64,000 nucleotides of DNA, taken from positions 15,987,059 to 16,051,058 of the forward strand of contig JAJEKV010000004.1 in the NCBI GenBank assembly GCA_021234155.1, written 5' to 3'. Position 1 is the stretch's first letter, and each line of letters opens with the position of its first letter. Source of the stretch: Isoetes taiwanensis (lineage: Eukaryota; Streptophyta; Lycopodiopsida; Isoetales; Isoetaceae). Below are positions 10,400 to 22,164 of the stretch, one piece after another. The position numbers and the translations under genes are program-made. The notes under the pieces are model-generated. The model had not been told where the DNA came from. It made no database searches and saw nothing but the letters and a program-made list of their open reading frames with translations.

Positions 10400-10785
10400 A
10401 TCTAAATAGCCCAGCGGTGAATTTAGCCCAAACAAAACAATGCAAAGTAGAAGACATACACGTCCCCTTGAGGTCGCGGTAACGCTATCTCCCACGAGGA
10501 GCTCGAATTGTCGATTTCCATTTGGCGCTTGAATTTGGTCAAAAACAAGTGTGTAGCTAATATGCTGAGGCGCTGAACCTGCGGGGAAATGGCCCAGAAA
10601 ATCACACTGAAAATAAGGATGAAAAAAGGGTTGCTTTAGGCTATTTGTGACAGAGGGCGGTATTTGACTCTTTCGCTGACTAAAGGTCGAGGCTAAATTT
10701 CCGGAATCGAACTTAAAAAGCCAATGAGAAGCTTGGAGAAAACAATTACGCGATAACAAACTTTGGCTACTGCTGGCATACCCTA
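10400..10785. other. Stretch without a supported gene
   Basis: A minus-strand frame of about 195 codons (10,391-10,978) crosses this stretch and the GC-rich island, but it has no recognisable motif and is not preserved at 44,600-45,150. I treat it as chance. Confidence 0.4.
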
Positions 10786-10789
10786 ATGT

Positions 10790-10990
10790 GCTGCCAACTA
10801 GGGCCCGCGGATGCCGATCCGGTAGCCCATGCCATTGGCGGTCGGTATTATGCCGCCCGGTAGCCCATGCGCGTTGCGGTGGCGATCCGGGCCCATGTCG
10901 CCCATGCCGTGGCGATCCAGCGCTCATGCCCCCGCCGGTACCCATGCCACGGGCATGCCCGTGGCGGTCCAGCGCCATGCCCGCCTAAAT
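10790..10990. repeat. GC-rich island of short GCCCATGCC-type repeats
   Basis: Repeats of GCCCATGCC(G/A)..GGCGATCCAGCGC-like units in otherwise AT-rich DNA; about six units. The counterpart at 44,975-45,150 is much altered. GC content changes abruptly at both edges. No coding frame preserved between copies. Confidence 0.65.
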
Positions 10991-11320
10991 TTGAATTTGA
11001 ATTGAATATTTCCGCCCTTAATTTTCGCCCAAATTTGAACATAAAATTTAAAATTCCGCCCGCCCATAATTAACATAAAATCAAAATTCCGCAGTAAATT
11101 GAAAATTGATCATCACGTCCAAATTTAAGATAAGTCCACTTTAAAATTGTACTTTGCATTTAAAGCTCCCTCTTTGTCGCCGTTCTCCCTCTTAAAGTGA
11201 CCATGGCAAGATCACGGATGTTTTAAAATGCGGTTAGCCTGTGAATCCGCTTTTGTTTATTTAAATTTCGCATAAAGGGCTTCTTTCTCGAGCGCCTAGG
11301 CTGAAACTTTGCAAAGGCAC
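10990..11320. other. AT-rich stretch, no gene
   Basis: Repeated AAATTTGAA(C/T)ATAAAATT and AAAATTCCGC motifs. Conserved in the second copy at 45,150-45,470. Nothing coding. Confidence 0.5.
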
Positions 11321-11324
11321 ATGC

Positions 11325-11470
11325 GTCTTTGTCGAGCTTCCTTCTTGGTGCTCACGAAATCCCGAGGTGAATCTTGGCTTTCTTCTTGGCGGAATTCTTA
11401 CGGGCTTTCTTCTTGGAGAATCCTTCTTGGCTCTTCCTTCTTGGCTCTTTCTTCTTGGCATTCTTACCGC
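11325..11470. repeat. Short tandem repeat TTCTTGGC(TC)
   Basis: Repeats of CTTTCTTCTTGG(A/C)GAATTCTT and CTTCCTTCTTGGCTC, 10 to 20 bp units. The minus strand reads basic RRK-Ser-Pro-Glu units. The same array at 45,500-45,650 is cleaner (TTCTTGGCGCTTTCTTC). Confidence 0.75.
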
Positions 11471-11789
11471 GATTTTATCTGCTGGGATCAACTTGATTTT
11501 CTGTTCCATCTCTCTTCTCAAGACTTCCCACTATGGATCTATATAATATCAAGTAAGTCCACTATTTAAGTATGAATCTTGTTATATTCTTTGCCATGTG
11601 TATAAGCGTGTCCAAATCTTTTGCGACATTAATCTTTGCTAGGAAACTAAGAACCTTGGTTTCAATTGCAAAGTTGGCATGGGGTGCCCATGTTATGCAT
11701 GCACGCTCTTATTGACACATACATCAATGGGAGCAAGAATGCATAACATAGGCACCTAGATGTAGATATTGTGATGGAGCTAAATGATA

Positions 11790-12090
11790 GCCCCATGTCA
11801 CCCACTTGGATCAAATGGCTTTGCTGGTCATTCTATTCAAATACACCATTAAAATGGTGTTGGTCTAAATAAGCCCGGTCGGTTGAAAATGGTGCAGCTT
11901 GAAATGGTGTAATTTTGGAGCCAAATGGAGCCATGAAGCCATTTGGTTAAAATGGTGCACTTGGATCAAATGAAGCCATGGCAAGCCATTTGTTCAAATT
12001 CACACCTATGAATGTGCCATAGGTTTGAATTTGGATCAAATGGCGCCATTTGATCAAGTTTCGTTCGATCTTATATGTTCAAATGGTTAA
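11790..12090. repeat. Cluster of CAAATGG/CCATTTG palindromic motifs
   Basis: AAATGG and CCATTT alternate about every 20-40 bp, for example CCATTAAAATGG, AAATGGAGCCATGAAGCCATTT, and the perfect palindrome GATCAAATGGCGCCATTTGATC near 12,034-12,055. Such arrays of short inverted motifs are typical of subterminal regions of plant DNA transposons that bind transposase. The transposase-like gene starts about 200 bp downstream. Confidence 0.6.
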
Positions 12091-12239
12091 TTCTCAAATT
12101 TGGACAAAATTTTTTTTCTTTTTGTACTAAATGGGAAGGCCATTTTTTGCTTGTTTTTGATTAGCTTATTTTTCATCTAATTCATATGTTCTAAAAAGTG
12201 TCGTAGTCCCGAGGCTTCCGGTCCCTGCGGAGGCGGATA

Positions 12240-15200
12240 ACATTGGTGAAAGCATTAGGCACATTCATTCGATGGCCTAAGAGGGATGTAAAACAAAATG
12301 AGTGCCCCTCAAGTGAAGATCGTGTTAGAGATCCCTCAATTTGCCCTCTTGAGAAGAGGATTCATCTAGTAGTCCATCATCATCCGGTGCCAGCCAGGGA
12401 CATCGGTTTCCTTTGCTCCTTTGTGGTGAACCAAGCAACCTGACAACAAATGAAGAAGGCGAGATAGTACGGAGATTGGAGGTCATGAGAATCTAGCTGC
12501 CCGTCTTGGTCTCGGGTTGTTTAAAGCACGAAGATGAGCAATCTACTACTCGAGCGGATCTACTAGGTTTGCCATGCTGCATTCTTCACTCCGCATTGGA
12601 TCTAAATATTGGGGCCCGAATATAGTCTTTAGTGATCCTCGGGGATGCTATAGGCGATGAGTTCTTGGGTGTATCAAGGTTGAGCTTTTCGTGGGTAACA
12701 TAATAGATCAGCGGGGAAACCAGAATATCGAGGTCATGTCATGCTTGTCTTTGAGGCCTATAGCTAACGATCTAGTAACACAGGGAGACCCATGATGTTT
12801 TGCTTCATGATGGTAGAGACCGTTTCACAACATTTACAAGCTCGATTTGCTCTTGAGCAGGGATGACTTAGAAGTTGAGTGCTTGGAAAGTGATGTTGAG
12901 AAGCAATTCAAGAGAAAAAGAAATATATATATATGTGAAGCGGGTTGGAAAGGGGAACAAAGGGGATAGCAAGGAGGAGAGGATAATGCTTCCAAGTCAA
13001 TCAAGAGTGCTCTAAAATCAACATCTTTATGGAGGCCGAATGTGTCAAAAAGCTGGCCCAGAAACAGAAAGTATGTGCCTTAAGAAAAAGAATTTTATTC
13101 TCAATCAAGCATTGCAGGGATGCGCTTGTTTTGTTGTGTTGAGTGTAGCTTATACAGCGCCGGTCCGGGGCGAAAGTAGTGGTCTCAGGTGGAGTCTTTT
13201 GTCAATTTGCATGGCCGTGGCTTTAGGAGTTGCTTTCGTCTACGTTTTATAGTTGGAGGAAGAGTTGAGTTAGGTGGAAGCGAGGCGACATGGTATCTGA
13301 GGCTCTAAAACCTAGATCTGTGACACTATTCTGAGAGAAAGTGCTTGCTTGATACCTTCATTAGTGAGAATCACGGGAGCATTCCACATAGAAACAAAAA
13401 AGGAAAGGATGATATAAGGAGAATGTTAAGTAAACTTCCTTCCATTCATAATAAGAAGAAGCATACATAAGGAAGTGGGTGCGTGGTGGAAGAGGTGTGA
13501 GGGAAAGAGTGTAACCTTGCCCTCTTTTTACAATATTTGGAAGAAAGAGTTTCGGGCGTCGGCCATAGCAAAAAATCTGACATTCTCAAGTGTAACATAT
13601 GTGTAGTCATCAAGCGAAATTGGAAGAACAAAAGATACAAGGGAGGCGCAACCTTTCAATTCAACGGCGGGCACATATGTTGGAACAAAGCGTTCTGTAG
13701 GAGTCAATATTGGCATTGGCGTGCATTATCACATCGTTAAGCCGGAAAGTCACCTTTGCATAATACATGATAAGATGGATCAGGTCAAAACACTCACACC
13801 AAAGTCACCATCTAGCAAAAGTCTGTTTGGAGGGGAGATCGCTTGAAGAAGCGACTTAGCCAGGAGCATTGACACATGGTCATGGTGGGCCGGGCTTATG
13901 GCCATTTCTCTCTTGATCTTTGGAAGGATGACTCAAACTTTCATGTTGGATCACTTTCTAGGATCCTACACTATCTTGAGTTCTTGGGAAGAAGACAAGT
14001 CACGGTGATCTGTGTGGAAGGCAGAACTACAGATTACAAATTGATGCAAGCCCTAAAAGATACTCGACCACTGCGGCATAAGCTAGCTAGCCTTGAGACA
14101 CAAAGAAGATGCCTTCATCTTCTCGCGCCAACAAGAGAGCTTCAATCCTCTTCCTCGAAATCTCTACTTACAGTTGGATAATGCATGGGTCAAAATAAAA
14201 AAGATATGTGTTCTCCTACCTCTCTTATTTGACATGGCTTAAGGTATTCGATGAGATTCAGGTTGGCTTCATGATGGTTGGGCATACTCATGGCGATATT
14301 GATGCATTGTTTGGGAACTTTTTTTGCGTTAATGAGTTCATCGGATGCTCTAACTTTGCAAAGTTGCTTTACTTGTTTATGAAGTGCAGTGCAAAAGTCT
14401 TACATTCCATATTTTGTGGATGAGTTTCGGATTGGAAAGGCTTTGTCGAGGATATATCCACAGTAAAGGCCATATCTAACGAGGCCATCACCGACCCATT
14501 GCTATTTCCGATTTAAAATGGATGGGAAATGGCCCATTATGCAATATAAGATCACGACCAACCGCATAAAGTGGATTCGAGAAAAAGGAATAAGAATGTG
14601 GAAGGAGGATGAAAATGGTGAATAGCGTTACCAACTTGAGGGGTGCTAAAATATCCCTCAAAGGAAGACATTGAAAAGATCTCCTGGCTTTGTGACGACC
14701 ATCAACAAATTACATAGCATTATAGAATTCCCATACCGCAAAAAATCAAAGAAGATAGTGTGTTTGCCGTGTTCTGAAAAGCAACTATGGATTACTGGAG
14801 CGAGATTCTTTTGTGTTTTGGAAGATGTATCTCGGGGCGACCTCAAAATGACCGCTTTTGGTTTCTTGTCAGAGCCAAGAACCTCTACAAAACATTTACT
14901 CGAGAGGTCAATGAAGCACATTAGCTTGTAAGACCAACACCTCACGTATTGTTGAATACAGCGGATAGGCGATCGGTGTTGCCCTATGGATGAGTTGATC
15001 CTCTATGCATATTCTGAAAGGTATGTTTGTTTTAGTGGAGCACAGGAGGCGATGAAACTCCAAGTGGTTGGGCTTCTGAGGAAAAGATGCCATCCTAGAT
15101 CCAGGAGTCTACCAATTATGGTCACATTTTGTATCATGGTGGATGCACGATTTGGTGGTGACTATCTGAGTTTGCTTACTAAGATTGGCGACCCAATCCA

Positions 15201-15330
15201 TGGATCCATCAAGGTATGAAGTTAGATGCCATACATTATGTATGCAAATATTAGGAAAGATCGAAGGCGTTGATTCAAAATACATTGTTGACGCTGGGGA
15301 TAGCATTAATAAAGCTCTCAATCTCGATCA
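12240..15330 (+). pseudogene. DUF7869-type transposase-like protein, copy 1 (frameshifted)
   Basis: The conserved core of this eukaryotic family is a Q-L-D-N motif, an N-K-N(R)Y helix and a V-G-H-T-H-x-D-I-D motif. Here LQLDNA is at 14,168-14,185, NRYVFSYLSYLTWLKV near 14,196-14,238 and VGHTHGDIDALFGNF at about 14,277-14,320. Upstream are SFYNIWKKEF-like (13,525-13,550) and SKCNICVVIKR (13,586-13,618) segments, the zinc-ligand region seen before this core. DKMDQVKTL (13,770-13,797) and the PYFVDE/FKMDGKWPIMQYK part (14,410-14,560) follow the family order. A possible C-terminal part reaches about 15,220. At least a dozen frameshifts and stops separate the segments. I recall the family as Pfam DUF7869 and presume an RNase H-like transposase; catalytic residues are not established here. 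The palindromic AAATGG array lies just upstream. Confidence 0.75.
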
Positions 15331-15848
15331 TGTTCTGGTAATTATGTATGTAATTTCTTTTGCTATAATGTAAGCATTTTGGACAATTAATACATTGTCG
15401 ATACATCAATTAGCTTTCATTATACTTATACTAACATTCTTACATCTTTTATAATAGGTGTTTAATACACATCATTACACATCGGTCACATTATTGATGG
15501 CATACATATAATTTAGATGCATATTATTGGTGGCATTATAGAGTGATGATTCACTCATCTTCAATCCCACCTAGCGTGATCGCATTAAACAAGTGGGCAT
15601 GAAACCGGGAAGCCAAAGAAGATGGATCCTACAACCACGAGAGGGCCGGAGACAATGACACTCGGGACCATCGACTTTAGATTACAAGTAGGGATCCGAG
15701 CTTAGCTGTTTTATGTATGCAGAACAATATCATTGCTAGCTCATGGGCAAAGAATGGTTTCAATAGATCTTCATACTCATAGATATTATAAACCATGGGA
15801 GATGAATGGCTTCTACCGCCAAGAATGGAGCTGCTTTTATATTCGTTG

Positions 15849-15972
15849 TAGAATTATTGGTATAATACTTGACATTATTGGTATTATCGTCGGCATTATT
15901 ATTATTATACCTCAACATTATTGGTATTATACTTTAAACATTATTGGTATTATACTTCAACATTATTGGATT
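15849..15972. repeat. 22-bp minisatellite ATTATTGGTATTATAC(CTTCAAC)
   Basis: Four to five units of CATTATTGGTATTATACTTCAA with variants (TCGGCATTATT). The counterpart at 50,009-50,125 has six cleaner units. It lies 3' of the transposase-like gene and 5' of the LTR element. Confidence 0.85.
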
Positions 15973-15984
15973 AAATAACTATAA

Positions 15985-16093
15985 ATTCTTTTTTACCTTG
16001 CTTTCACTTCTCACTTTTCACCTTGCTTTCTTGATCTTGATCCTTGCTTCTTGCTCCTTCAACTTCCTTGTTCCTTGATCTTCTTGCTACCAG
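15985..16093. repeat. CTTGCTACTTGATCTTC minisatellite, left part
   Basis: Pyrimidine-rich units of CTTGATCTTGATCCTTGCTT and CTTGCTACTTGATCTTCC. The LTR retrotransposon is inserted inside this array; the remainder continues at 20,282. Confidence 0.85.
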
Positions 16094-16098
16094 ATCTT
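16094..16098. repeat. Left target-site duplication ATCTT
   Basis: ATCTT directly before TGTTAG; identical ATCTT follows the 3' LTR at 20,282-20,286. The same pair flanks the element in the second block (50,246-50,250 and 54,468-54,472). Confidence 0.9.
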
Positions 16099-16537
16099 TG
16101 TTAGCCTTTGGCTAAACATATGTATAAATGGCATAGGCCACATAATATTCATCACATTGGACCACTTGATCTAGGGCCTGATTGCTTCATATATATGGTA
16201 GGTGGCATATGCCATGTATTTATCATATTGGACCCCAATCTATCCCAGTTTAGCCCTAGATCGTGTGGGCGGTGAGATATCAGTTAGGGTTAGGGTTTTT
16301 GCTCTACTATTTAGAGAGTATTTCCTCTCATTGTTTTAGAGTTTTGCTCATTTGGAGCACCTCCTTTTTGACATCAATATGATTAGGTTTTGTTCATTCT
16401 TTGCTTTGTTCTTGTTCTTGGAGTTTCTTCCCACCTTCTTTTTGTTGATCCATGAGCATTTGGGGCATGCCTTAGTAGCATCCGTGATCATGGACTCTTC
16501 TTTGCCAAGGTGATGCCAAGAACTAAGCTTATCAACA
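16099..16537 (+). repeat. 5' LTR of the nested element, copy 1
   Basis: Begins TGTTAGCC, ends near ATCAACA. Contains a telo-box-like GTTAGGGTTAGGGTTTT. Carries several indels not shared by its own 3' LTR nor by either LTR of the second block. Confidence 0.85.
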
Positions 16538-17125
16538 AAGGCCTCATGCGGGGTATCTTGGGCTCATGATCAAATCTGTTTTATTTCAAGTATCTCCGAG
16601 AAGTTTTTTAAAAAATATTGATTCTCGTCGACATTTTCCGGTTGTCCATATTTGGGGCAAACACGATTACAGTTTTAGCAAAATAGCATCATTTGTCATA
16701 AGTTCTTGTTCTCCATCGACACATGTTTGGCTTATAATCTCTCATGTTTGCCCACAATCGGAAGGGGCAAAACAGCACTTAATTTTTTGGGTTCGATATT
16801 CAACGGCAATAAGCAATCTGATACGAGGCCCAGCAGCTCTTTCACAAGTCTTTTCGTATTTTTTTGGATTGAAGCTCTGTTTTTTTTCGTGGAAACACAA
16901 GCAATAGGGCAAACATTCAATACAAAGCGGGGGCAAAAAGCCCCATCATTTCATTCCTTCCCCAGCGGAAAGCAAAAAAAGCGATTATTCATGTGCGAGA
17001 TTCTCTTAATATAATTATGTCCACGGATATTCCTGAGTTCTTGTCTTTGGAGATGCTCTTTGGGTCTTGACTGTTCTTCATCGACATACTCTTGTGATTT
17101 TGCCTAATAGTTTCCTCGAACACAT

Positions 17126-18484
17126 GTGGCTTTGATCAATTCAAATTCCTATACCGGATCTATCTCCAAAAGCGTGAGCAACAACTCCATTTTCTTAGTG
17201 CGGACCATTAACTCAAGATCACGACCGTCGATTATTCTTTTGCCTGACTCATCTACCACCGGTCAGGATGCGCAAAGCGGACCCATTTTGGGGCTCATTT
17301 TCTTACCTGAGTTGCGGACTACGTATGTCCAGAATTTGCATAAGGCATTAGGCAATCTTCTTTCCAAGCGGTATGCAAAAGCCTTAATGGCGGGACAACA
17401 TCGCCCAAACAAGGGGTATCGCATAACAAGATATGTGGCGCCATGCCGAATCAACTTCCCAGCGGGTTTCTCTGCTTCTTGAGAATTCTTCTCGGGTAAA
17501 TCATGATAAACCATCTCAGGTCGAACTTCACCACAATCGGCGGTGCATTTGGTGGCTTATTTAGCAAGGCTACGTGCAATATTTTTAGTCCGGCCAATTT
17601 ACATTATGAAGAATCGTTTGCAACATTACGCCTTTGGCCGTGGCGATTAGGGACTTGGATTGTACATTGCCAAAGCACAATATTGAGAAGCTATCTTTGG
17701 CGGCATAGGCCCTAACGGCAGCCCGATGCACCCACTCCCTATTCCACTCCTGCAAAAGTATTTTTGGTGGCACTCCACATGCCCTCTTTTGCGCAACAAG
17801 CGATCTTACATTGCAAAAACAGGCCGCAATTACGTGCATCTACTCAAACCTTGAAGAAACCAACTCCACGGCCCCTACGGTAGTGGACAATCTTTGACTT
17901 TTTTTTCCGCGAAGTGTAGAAGCCCACCCCGTTTCCTGTGACCCCAAAATTCAAGACATCCACTACCTTAATGGCTGTCGGCGAGGCAAGCACTAAAGTT
18001 TTGCACGTGTTTTTTCAAAGGGTTTGGTCTTCATCACCCATTACCGGCCATCGCGTGGCTGTCTACAACACCTTCACCGCGTTCGTCTGCCCAACCTTCC
18101 TGAAGCCCGCGGCCATCCGGCGGCGTGGCCGCGTTACAACATCTTCACGGTGGGCTTTGTGCGCTCACGGTGGCTTAACAAAAGTCTTGGAGACCTTTAC
18201 GCCCAACTCTCCACGGCAACAAGCTTCTAAGGCCATAACAATTCGGGGCGTGCTACCCTCACCGGCGTGTAAGTCGATCCCACGGCCCGTCACTTTCGGC
18301 ATATTCCACGGCCTCCGCGTGGGTCGGATCGAGCCCCCACGGGCCACGGCCCCTCACGGTGGACCCTCCCACAGGCTATCACGGCGTGGCCTTCATCCTC
18401 ATCGGCCCGGGGATGTAGCCACGACACCTTACGGCCCCTCCTGCGGGCGTGGTACCCGATTTTGGTGTGCGGCCCCCAACCATT
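17126..18484. other. Interior of the LTR element: GC-rich CCACGGCC/GGCGTGG repeats
   Basis: From about 17,850 to 18,480 the motif CCCACGGCC followed after 4-6 bases by (A/G)CGGCGTGG recurs many times. The second block shows it more clearly (52,030-52,640). Frames through it are not conserved between copies. The upstream half (17,126-17,850) has open frames on both strands but no recognised protein. Confidence 0.55.
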
Positions 18485-18500
18485 GAAAAAAAAAAAAAAA
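18485..18500 (+). repeat. Internal poly(A) tract in the LTR element
   Basis: About 15 A after CAACCATTG and before GCATAGCATG. Present at the same place in the second block (52,673-52,686). It could mark the end of a retroposed fragment carried inside the element. Confidence 0.7.
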
Positions 18501-18659
18501 GCATAGCATGAAATCACTTGTCGTTCAACACACATATCTTCAATGACTCTATTCTTTTATGGCGACGCGGCACTTGGGCCATTCAAGATGGGCAACATTC
18601 TTGGTATTTTCACTTCTACTATTGAAGGGCTTTTTTTTTACCATCTATCCGTTCTATAC

Positions 18660-19500
18660 ATGGCGTGCTTATAAGCAAATGGCGTGAAGATGATTCAACC
18701 TTCCGCCCCTTTCATACCTTAACCTTACATGGCCCAGCGGCATGTTAAGGCCATTCTTGACGCGGATGCAAACTCGATCCGACCCCTTGGCGTGATTTGT
18801 TTAATGGTGACTTCTTGACCTCTTCTTCAATTTTTTGAGGCATTATGCCTTTGGAGGTGCAACTTTCATCAACCTAAAATTCCAGCGACATCATTCTCTT
18901 TCCCACAACCAACTCCACGGCCCAAAAGGCGTGAGTTCATCAAAGTAATCCCGGCCCCTCCGCGGCGTGACGAACAAACTTTCAATCCTCTTTTCATGCA
19001 AGAAGTCTTTGGAGCATAATTTGGGCACATTTTGGGGGGCATACTCATCTTTTTGTCGCATTCTTAAAGATCTTCTTTGCACCTTTATACCAACAAATTT
19101 CAAAGTTCACGCAATGGCGTGAAGATGAATTACGCCTTCCGCCCCTTAGATTGCATCAACCTCACAGCTGGCCACATGGCGCTGCCGAGGCCAATTCAGC
19201 AATTTCTCTTTGGTGTCAACTTTTTCCAAGTTCAACATTTTGATCAACCTCATCAAGTCCATAATACATGGCGGTCGAGCCTCTTTCAAGTTCAACCAAT
19301 GGCGTGAAGATGACTTATAGCCTTCCGCCCTTCAATTTCACCTCCTTCAAGTTCAACTATTTGCTCAAACTCTTTCAAGTTCAGCGAATGGCGTGAAGGC
19401 GACTTGCCTTCCAGCCCCCTTCAATCCTTATGTTTCAACTCCTTGTTTCCAACTTTCAAGTTCAACAACTGGCGTGAAGATGACTTAGGACCTTTAAGCC
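18660..19500 (+). repeat. GGCGTGAAGATGA repeat units in the LTR element
   Basis: At least six units have CAAGTTCA(A)C..(A)TGGCGTGAAGATGA followed by CTTCCGCCCCTTCAA, at about 18,676, 19,109, 19,300, 19,388 and 19,471. Spacing tightens to about 85-110 bp near the 3' LTR. The second block has the same units at 52,870-53,690. Confidence 0.8.
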
Positions 19501-19837
19501 CTTCAACAATTTTTCTTTCCAAATTTTTGTTCCTCATTACAAGACACTTTGATTGGCGCATGTATTGAGGAGCTAAGTGGCAAGCTCTATGAAAGTGGTG
19601 ACACCTTCTCAACATTAGATTCGACTTCTATGGAATTAAAGGAGCTTGTGGCAAGCTCAAGAGGTGTGGTGGCGACCTTCTCAACCTCTCATGATTTACG
19701 TACTTCATCGACATTTTGCATTTTTGGGTCAAGAATTTTCGGCGACATTATCATTATTTCCCCTCACTTTGTACTTTTTGTAAATGTTTAACTTTGATGT
19801 TATAAAGGTTCTACATAGTTTGGTGTGGTGGTGGGGG

Positions 19838-20281
19838 TGTTAGCCCTTTGGGCTAAACATATGTATGTAATTGGCATAGGCCACATGTATTCATCATTGG
19901 ACCACTTGATCTAGGGCCCATTTAGCCCGTATATATGGTAGGTGGCATATGCCACATGTATTTGTCATATTGGACCCCACAATCTATGGCCCATTTAGCC
20001 TAGATCGTGGGCGGTGAGATGTCAGTTAGGGTTAGGGTTTTGCTCTACTATTTAGAGAGAACATTTCCTCTCTCATTGTTTAGGTTTTTGCTCACGTTAT
20101 GGAGCACCTCCTTTTGGACATCAATATGATTCAGTTTTGTTCATTCTTTGCTTTGTTCTTGTTCTTGGGTTTCTTCCCACCTTCTTTTTGTTGATCCATG
20201 AGCATTTGGGGCAGCCTTGTGGCATCCGTGATCATGGATTTTATTCTTTTGCAAGGTGATGCCAGAACTCAAACATCAACA
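19838..20281 (+). repeat. 3' LTR of the nested element, copy 1
   Basis: TGTTAGCCC...CATCAACA, preceded by GTGGTGGTGGGGG (PPT) and followed by TSD ATCTT. Confidence 0.9.
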
Positions 20282-20640
20282 ATCTTCCTTGTTCCATGAT
20301 CTTCTTGCTGCCAGATCTTCTTTGTTCATTGCTTCTTACTCTGATTGATCTTGATCCTTGTTGGAATCCTTGCTACTTCATTCCGTGCTCCTTGCTACTT
20401 GATCTTGTTCCTTGCTCTTGATTTTTGCTACTTGATCTTGTTCCTTGATCTTGATCCTTGCTTCTTGCTCCTTGATCTTCCTTGTTCCTTGATCTTCTTG
20501 CTACTTGATCTTCCTTGTTCATTTGCTTCTTGCTACTTGCCTTGATCCTTGTTCCTTGCTACTTCATTCCGTGCTCCTTGCTACTTGATCTTGCTACTTG
20601 CTCTACTCCGCTCGTGTTCCTTGCTCCGTCGGTGATCCTT
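20282..20640. repeat. CTTGCTACTTGATCTTC minisatellite, right part
   Basis: Continuation of the array interrupted by the LTR element: CTTGCTACTTGATCTTG, CTTGTTCCTTGATC and TCCTTGCTCC units. Includes the right TSD copy at 20,282-20,286. Confidence 0.85.
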
Positions 20641-20659
20641 GCTTTTGCAAATGATTGGA

Positions 20660-21110
20660 CACAATCCTCCACAGGCTACTCGGAAGGCACCGCAAGCATG
20701 CCCAGGGCATTACATGCGGCTGGAATGGATGAGCTATTTGACCATTTCTTGGAGTGGAGGTTGCGCCCACGGTCCCACAAGGAGCTTACAATGGAGTTGA
20801 TCAACTTCGTGGGCGATTTGATTGTGGTCATGAGCCAGCGATGGAAATTAATCCATCCCCGAATGTTATAGGAAGACTTGCAATGGGGAATGCTTGAACC
20901 CCCTCCTTTTACGGGCCAGAGATGCTCACGACAATTGAGGCCTCTTCTTAAATCTTTGGATAATTAGCACCTCTGGATGCATACATATCGAGAGTTCATT
21001 CATGAAATTTCTAAGGGCAGATGTATGGCCTTATTAGGGTGTACTACAGCAGTACAACGGTTTTTGTGGAGTTGGGTCGCTCTTCTTAAAGGTAAGTATC
21101 ATCATGTGGA
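20660..21110 (+). pseudogene. Unknown short coding-like region, copy 1
   Basis: Reads GMDELFDHFLEWRLRPRSHK and ELTMELINFVGDLIVVMS in one frame, then loses the frame. The second block keeps a longer open version (54,903-55,202). No family recognised. Confidence 0.35.
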
Positions 21111-21119
21111 ATTACTTTT

Positions 21120-21500
21120 CTAATGACTAGGTACCCCATATATGGTGGGAAGAATCAAGTTTGGGATATCGTGAGCTCTTGACTCCCCTAACCGAATCGT
21201 GGGTTAGACCTGTGGCGAAAGGGAAGGGGAAGGGGAAGGGGTTAGGAACACGGGGGAAGGTTACTAGGGACATACATGGAGTTCATACTTCGGTCTCTAT
21301 TGTGTTTGGAAGTTGGTATATGATCTAGTGTTATTATGTTCTCCTAAATATTCATGTATGTATGATACCGGGTCTTTGCCGTGTATACAATACATAAGGT
21401 CTATGATCTGGAAGTCTTTGCCTGCGTGTATACAACCCACATAAGGTTATACAACCCCCATAATAAAAAAAAAAATTCCAGTTTACTAAAAAATTTTCCC
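21120..21500. other. Stretch without a supported gene
   Basis: Contains GGGAAGGGGAAGGGG (about 21,220-21,242) and repeated GTATACAA(C/T) motifs (21,380-21,450). Nothing coding. Confidence 0.5.
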
Positions 21501-22045
21501 ATTAATGAAATTGTGCTTCATTCTCATTTCTTTCTCATGCTTTCTCATTTCATGCTTCCCCATTCTTTCTCATTTCTTTCTCATTCTTTTCATTCTTCCA
21601 TTTATTCCTCATTCTTTGCCCCCTTCCCCTTCCCTTCCCTTCCCTTCCCCTTCCCTTTTTTCTTTCTTCTTTGTTTCTCATTCTTTTTTTCTTTTCATTT
21701 CTTCCTCCTTTCTCTTGATCCTTTATTTCCATTCTTCCCTTCATTTCTTCTTCTTTCCATTTCCTTCCCCTCCTTCTCCTATTTCTTCATTCTTTTTTCT
21801 TTCTTCTCTTATTTCTTCGTTCCATTTCTCTTTCTTCCCCTTTCTCTTTCTTCCCCTTCTCTTATTTTTCTCTTCTCTTCCCCTTCTCTTTTTTCTCCCA
21901 CCCTATATGCTGTCTTCAATCCTTGATTATTTTTCTTCCTCTGTTTTCCCATTTCTTCTTCTTCCTTTTTCCTTCTTCTTGATCTTTTTCTTTCTTTGTT
22001 CTTATTCTTCTAACTCTTTTATTACTTTTATGCGGTTTTCTATTT
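21500..22045. repeat. CT-rich low-complexity tract
   Basis: CTTCTTTCTC and CCCTTCCCTTCCC repeats over more than 500 bp. Long Phe/Ser/Leu frames on the plus strand (180 codons) are due to composition. Confidence 0.9.
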
Positions 22046-22164
22046 AGTTTGGACAAATAGGATCTTGTGTACCTCGTCCTTCTTTGATAAATTCATGCTT
22101 GTTTTACATTTTATTTTTACATGTACCGGGTTAGAAGTCCCTTTCACTACAATCATATATTTTT

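Larger units (their letters stand above)
16099..20281 (+). mobile_element. Complete short LTR retrotransposon, copy 1 (non-autonomous, LARD-like)
   Basis: Two direct LTRs of about 440 bp (TGTTAG...CATCAACA) flank a 3.3-kb interior, with 5-bp TSD ATCTT and a G-rich PPT (GGTGGTGGGGGTG) just before the 3' LTR, so the element reads on the plus strand. No gag, protease, RT, RNase H or integrase motif can be read in any frame of the interior in either block. The interior holds GC-rich CCACGGCC...GGCGTGG motifs, an internal poly(A) and a repeated GGCGTGAAGATGA unit. This fits a large non-autonomous retrotransposon derivative. The primer binding site after the 5' LTR is not clear: GGGGTATCTTGGGCTC at about 16,551-16,566 resembles an initiator-Met PBS (TGGTATCAGAGCC) only loosely. 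Confidence 0.9.

Noticed and set aside
16551-16566. Initiator-Met tRNA primer binding site after the 5' LTR
   Set aside because: GGGGTATCTTGGGCTC only partly matches TGGTATCAGAGCC and lies about 13 bases past the LTR end; too weak to list as a feature.
20020-20042. GTTAGGGTTAGGG as interstitial telomere
   Set aside because: Only two TTAGGG-like units inside an LTR, present in all four LTRs; it is a telo-box-type promoter motif, not telomeric DNA.
21381-22047. Two overlapping plus-strand frames of about 180 codons, Phe/Ser/Leu-rich
   Set aside because: Produced by a CT-rich low-complexity tract; the same is true at 55,697-56,215 and 8,439-8,794.
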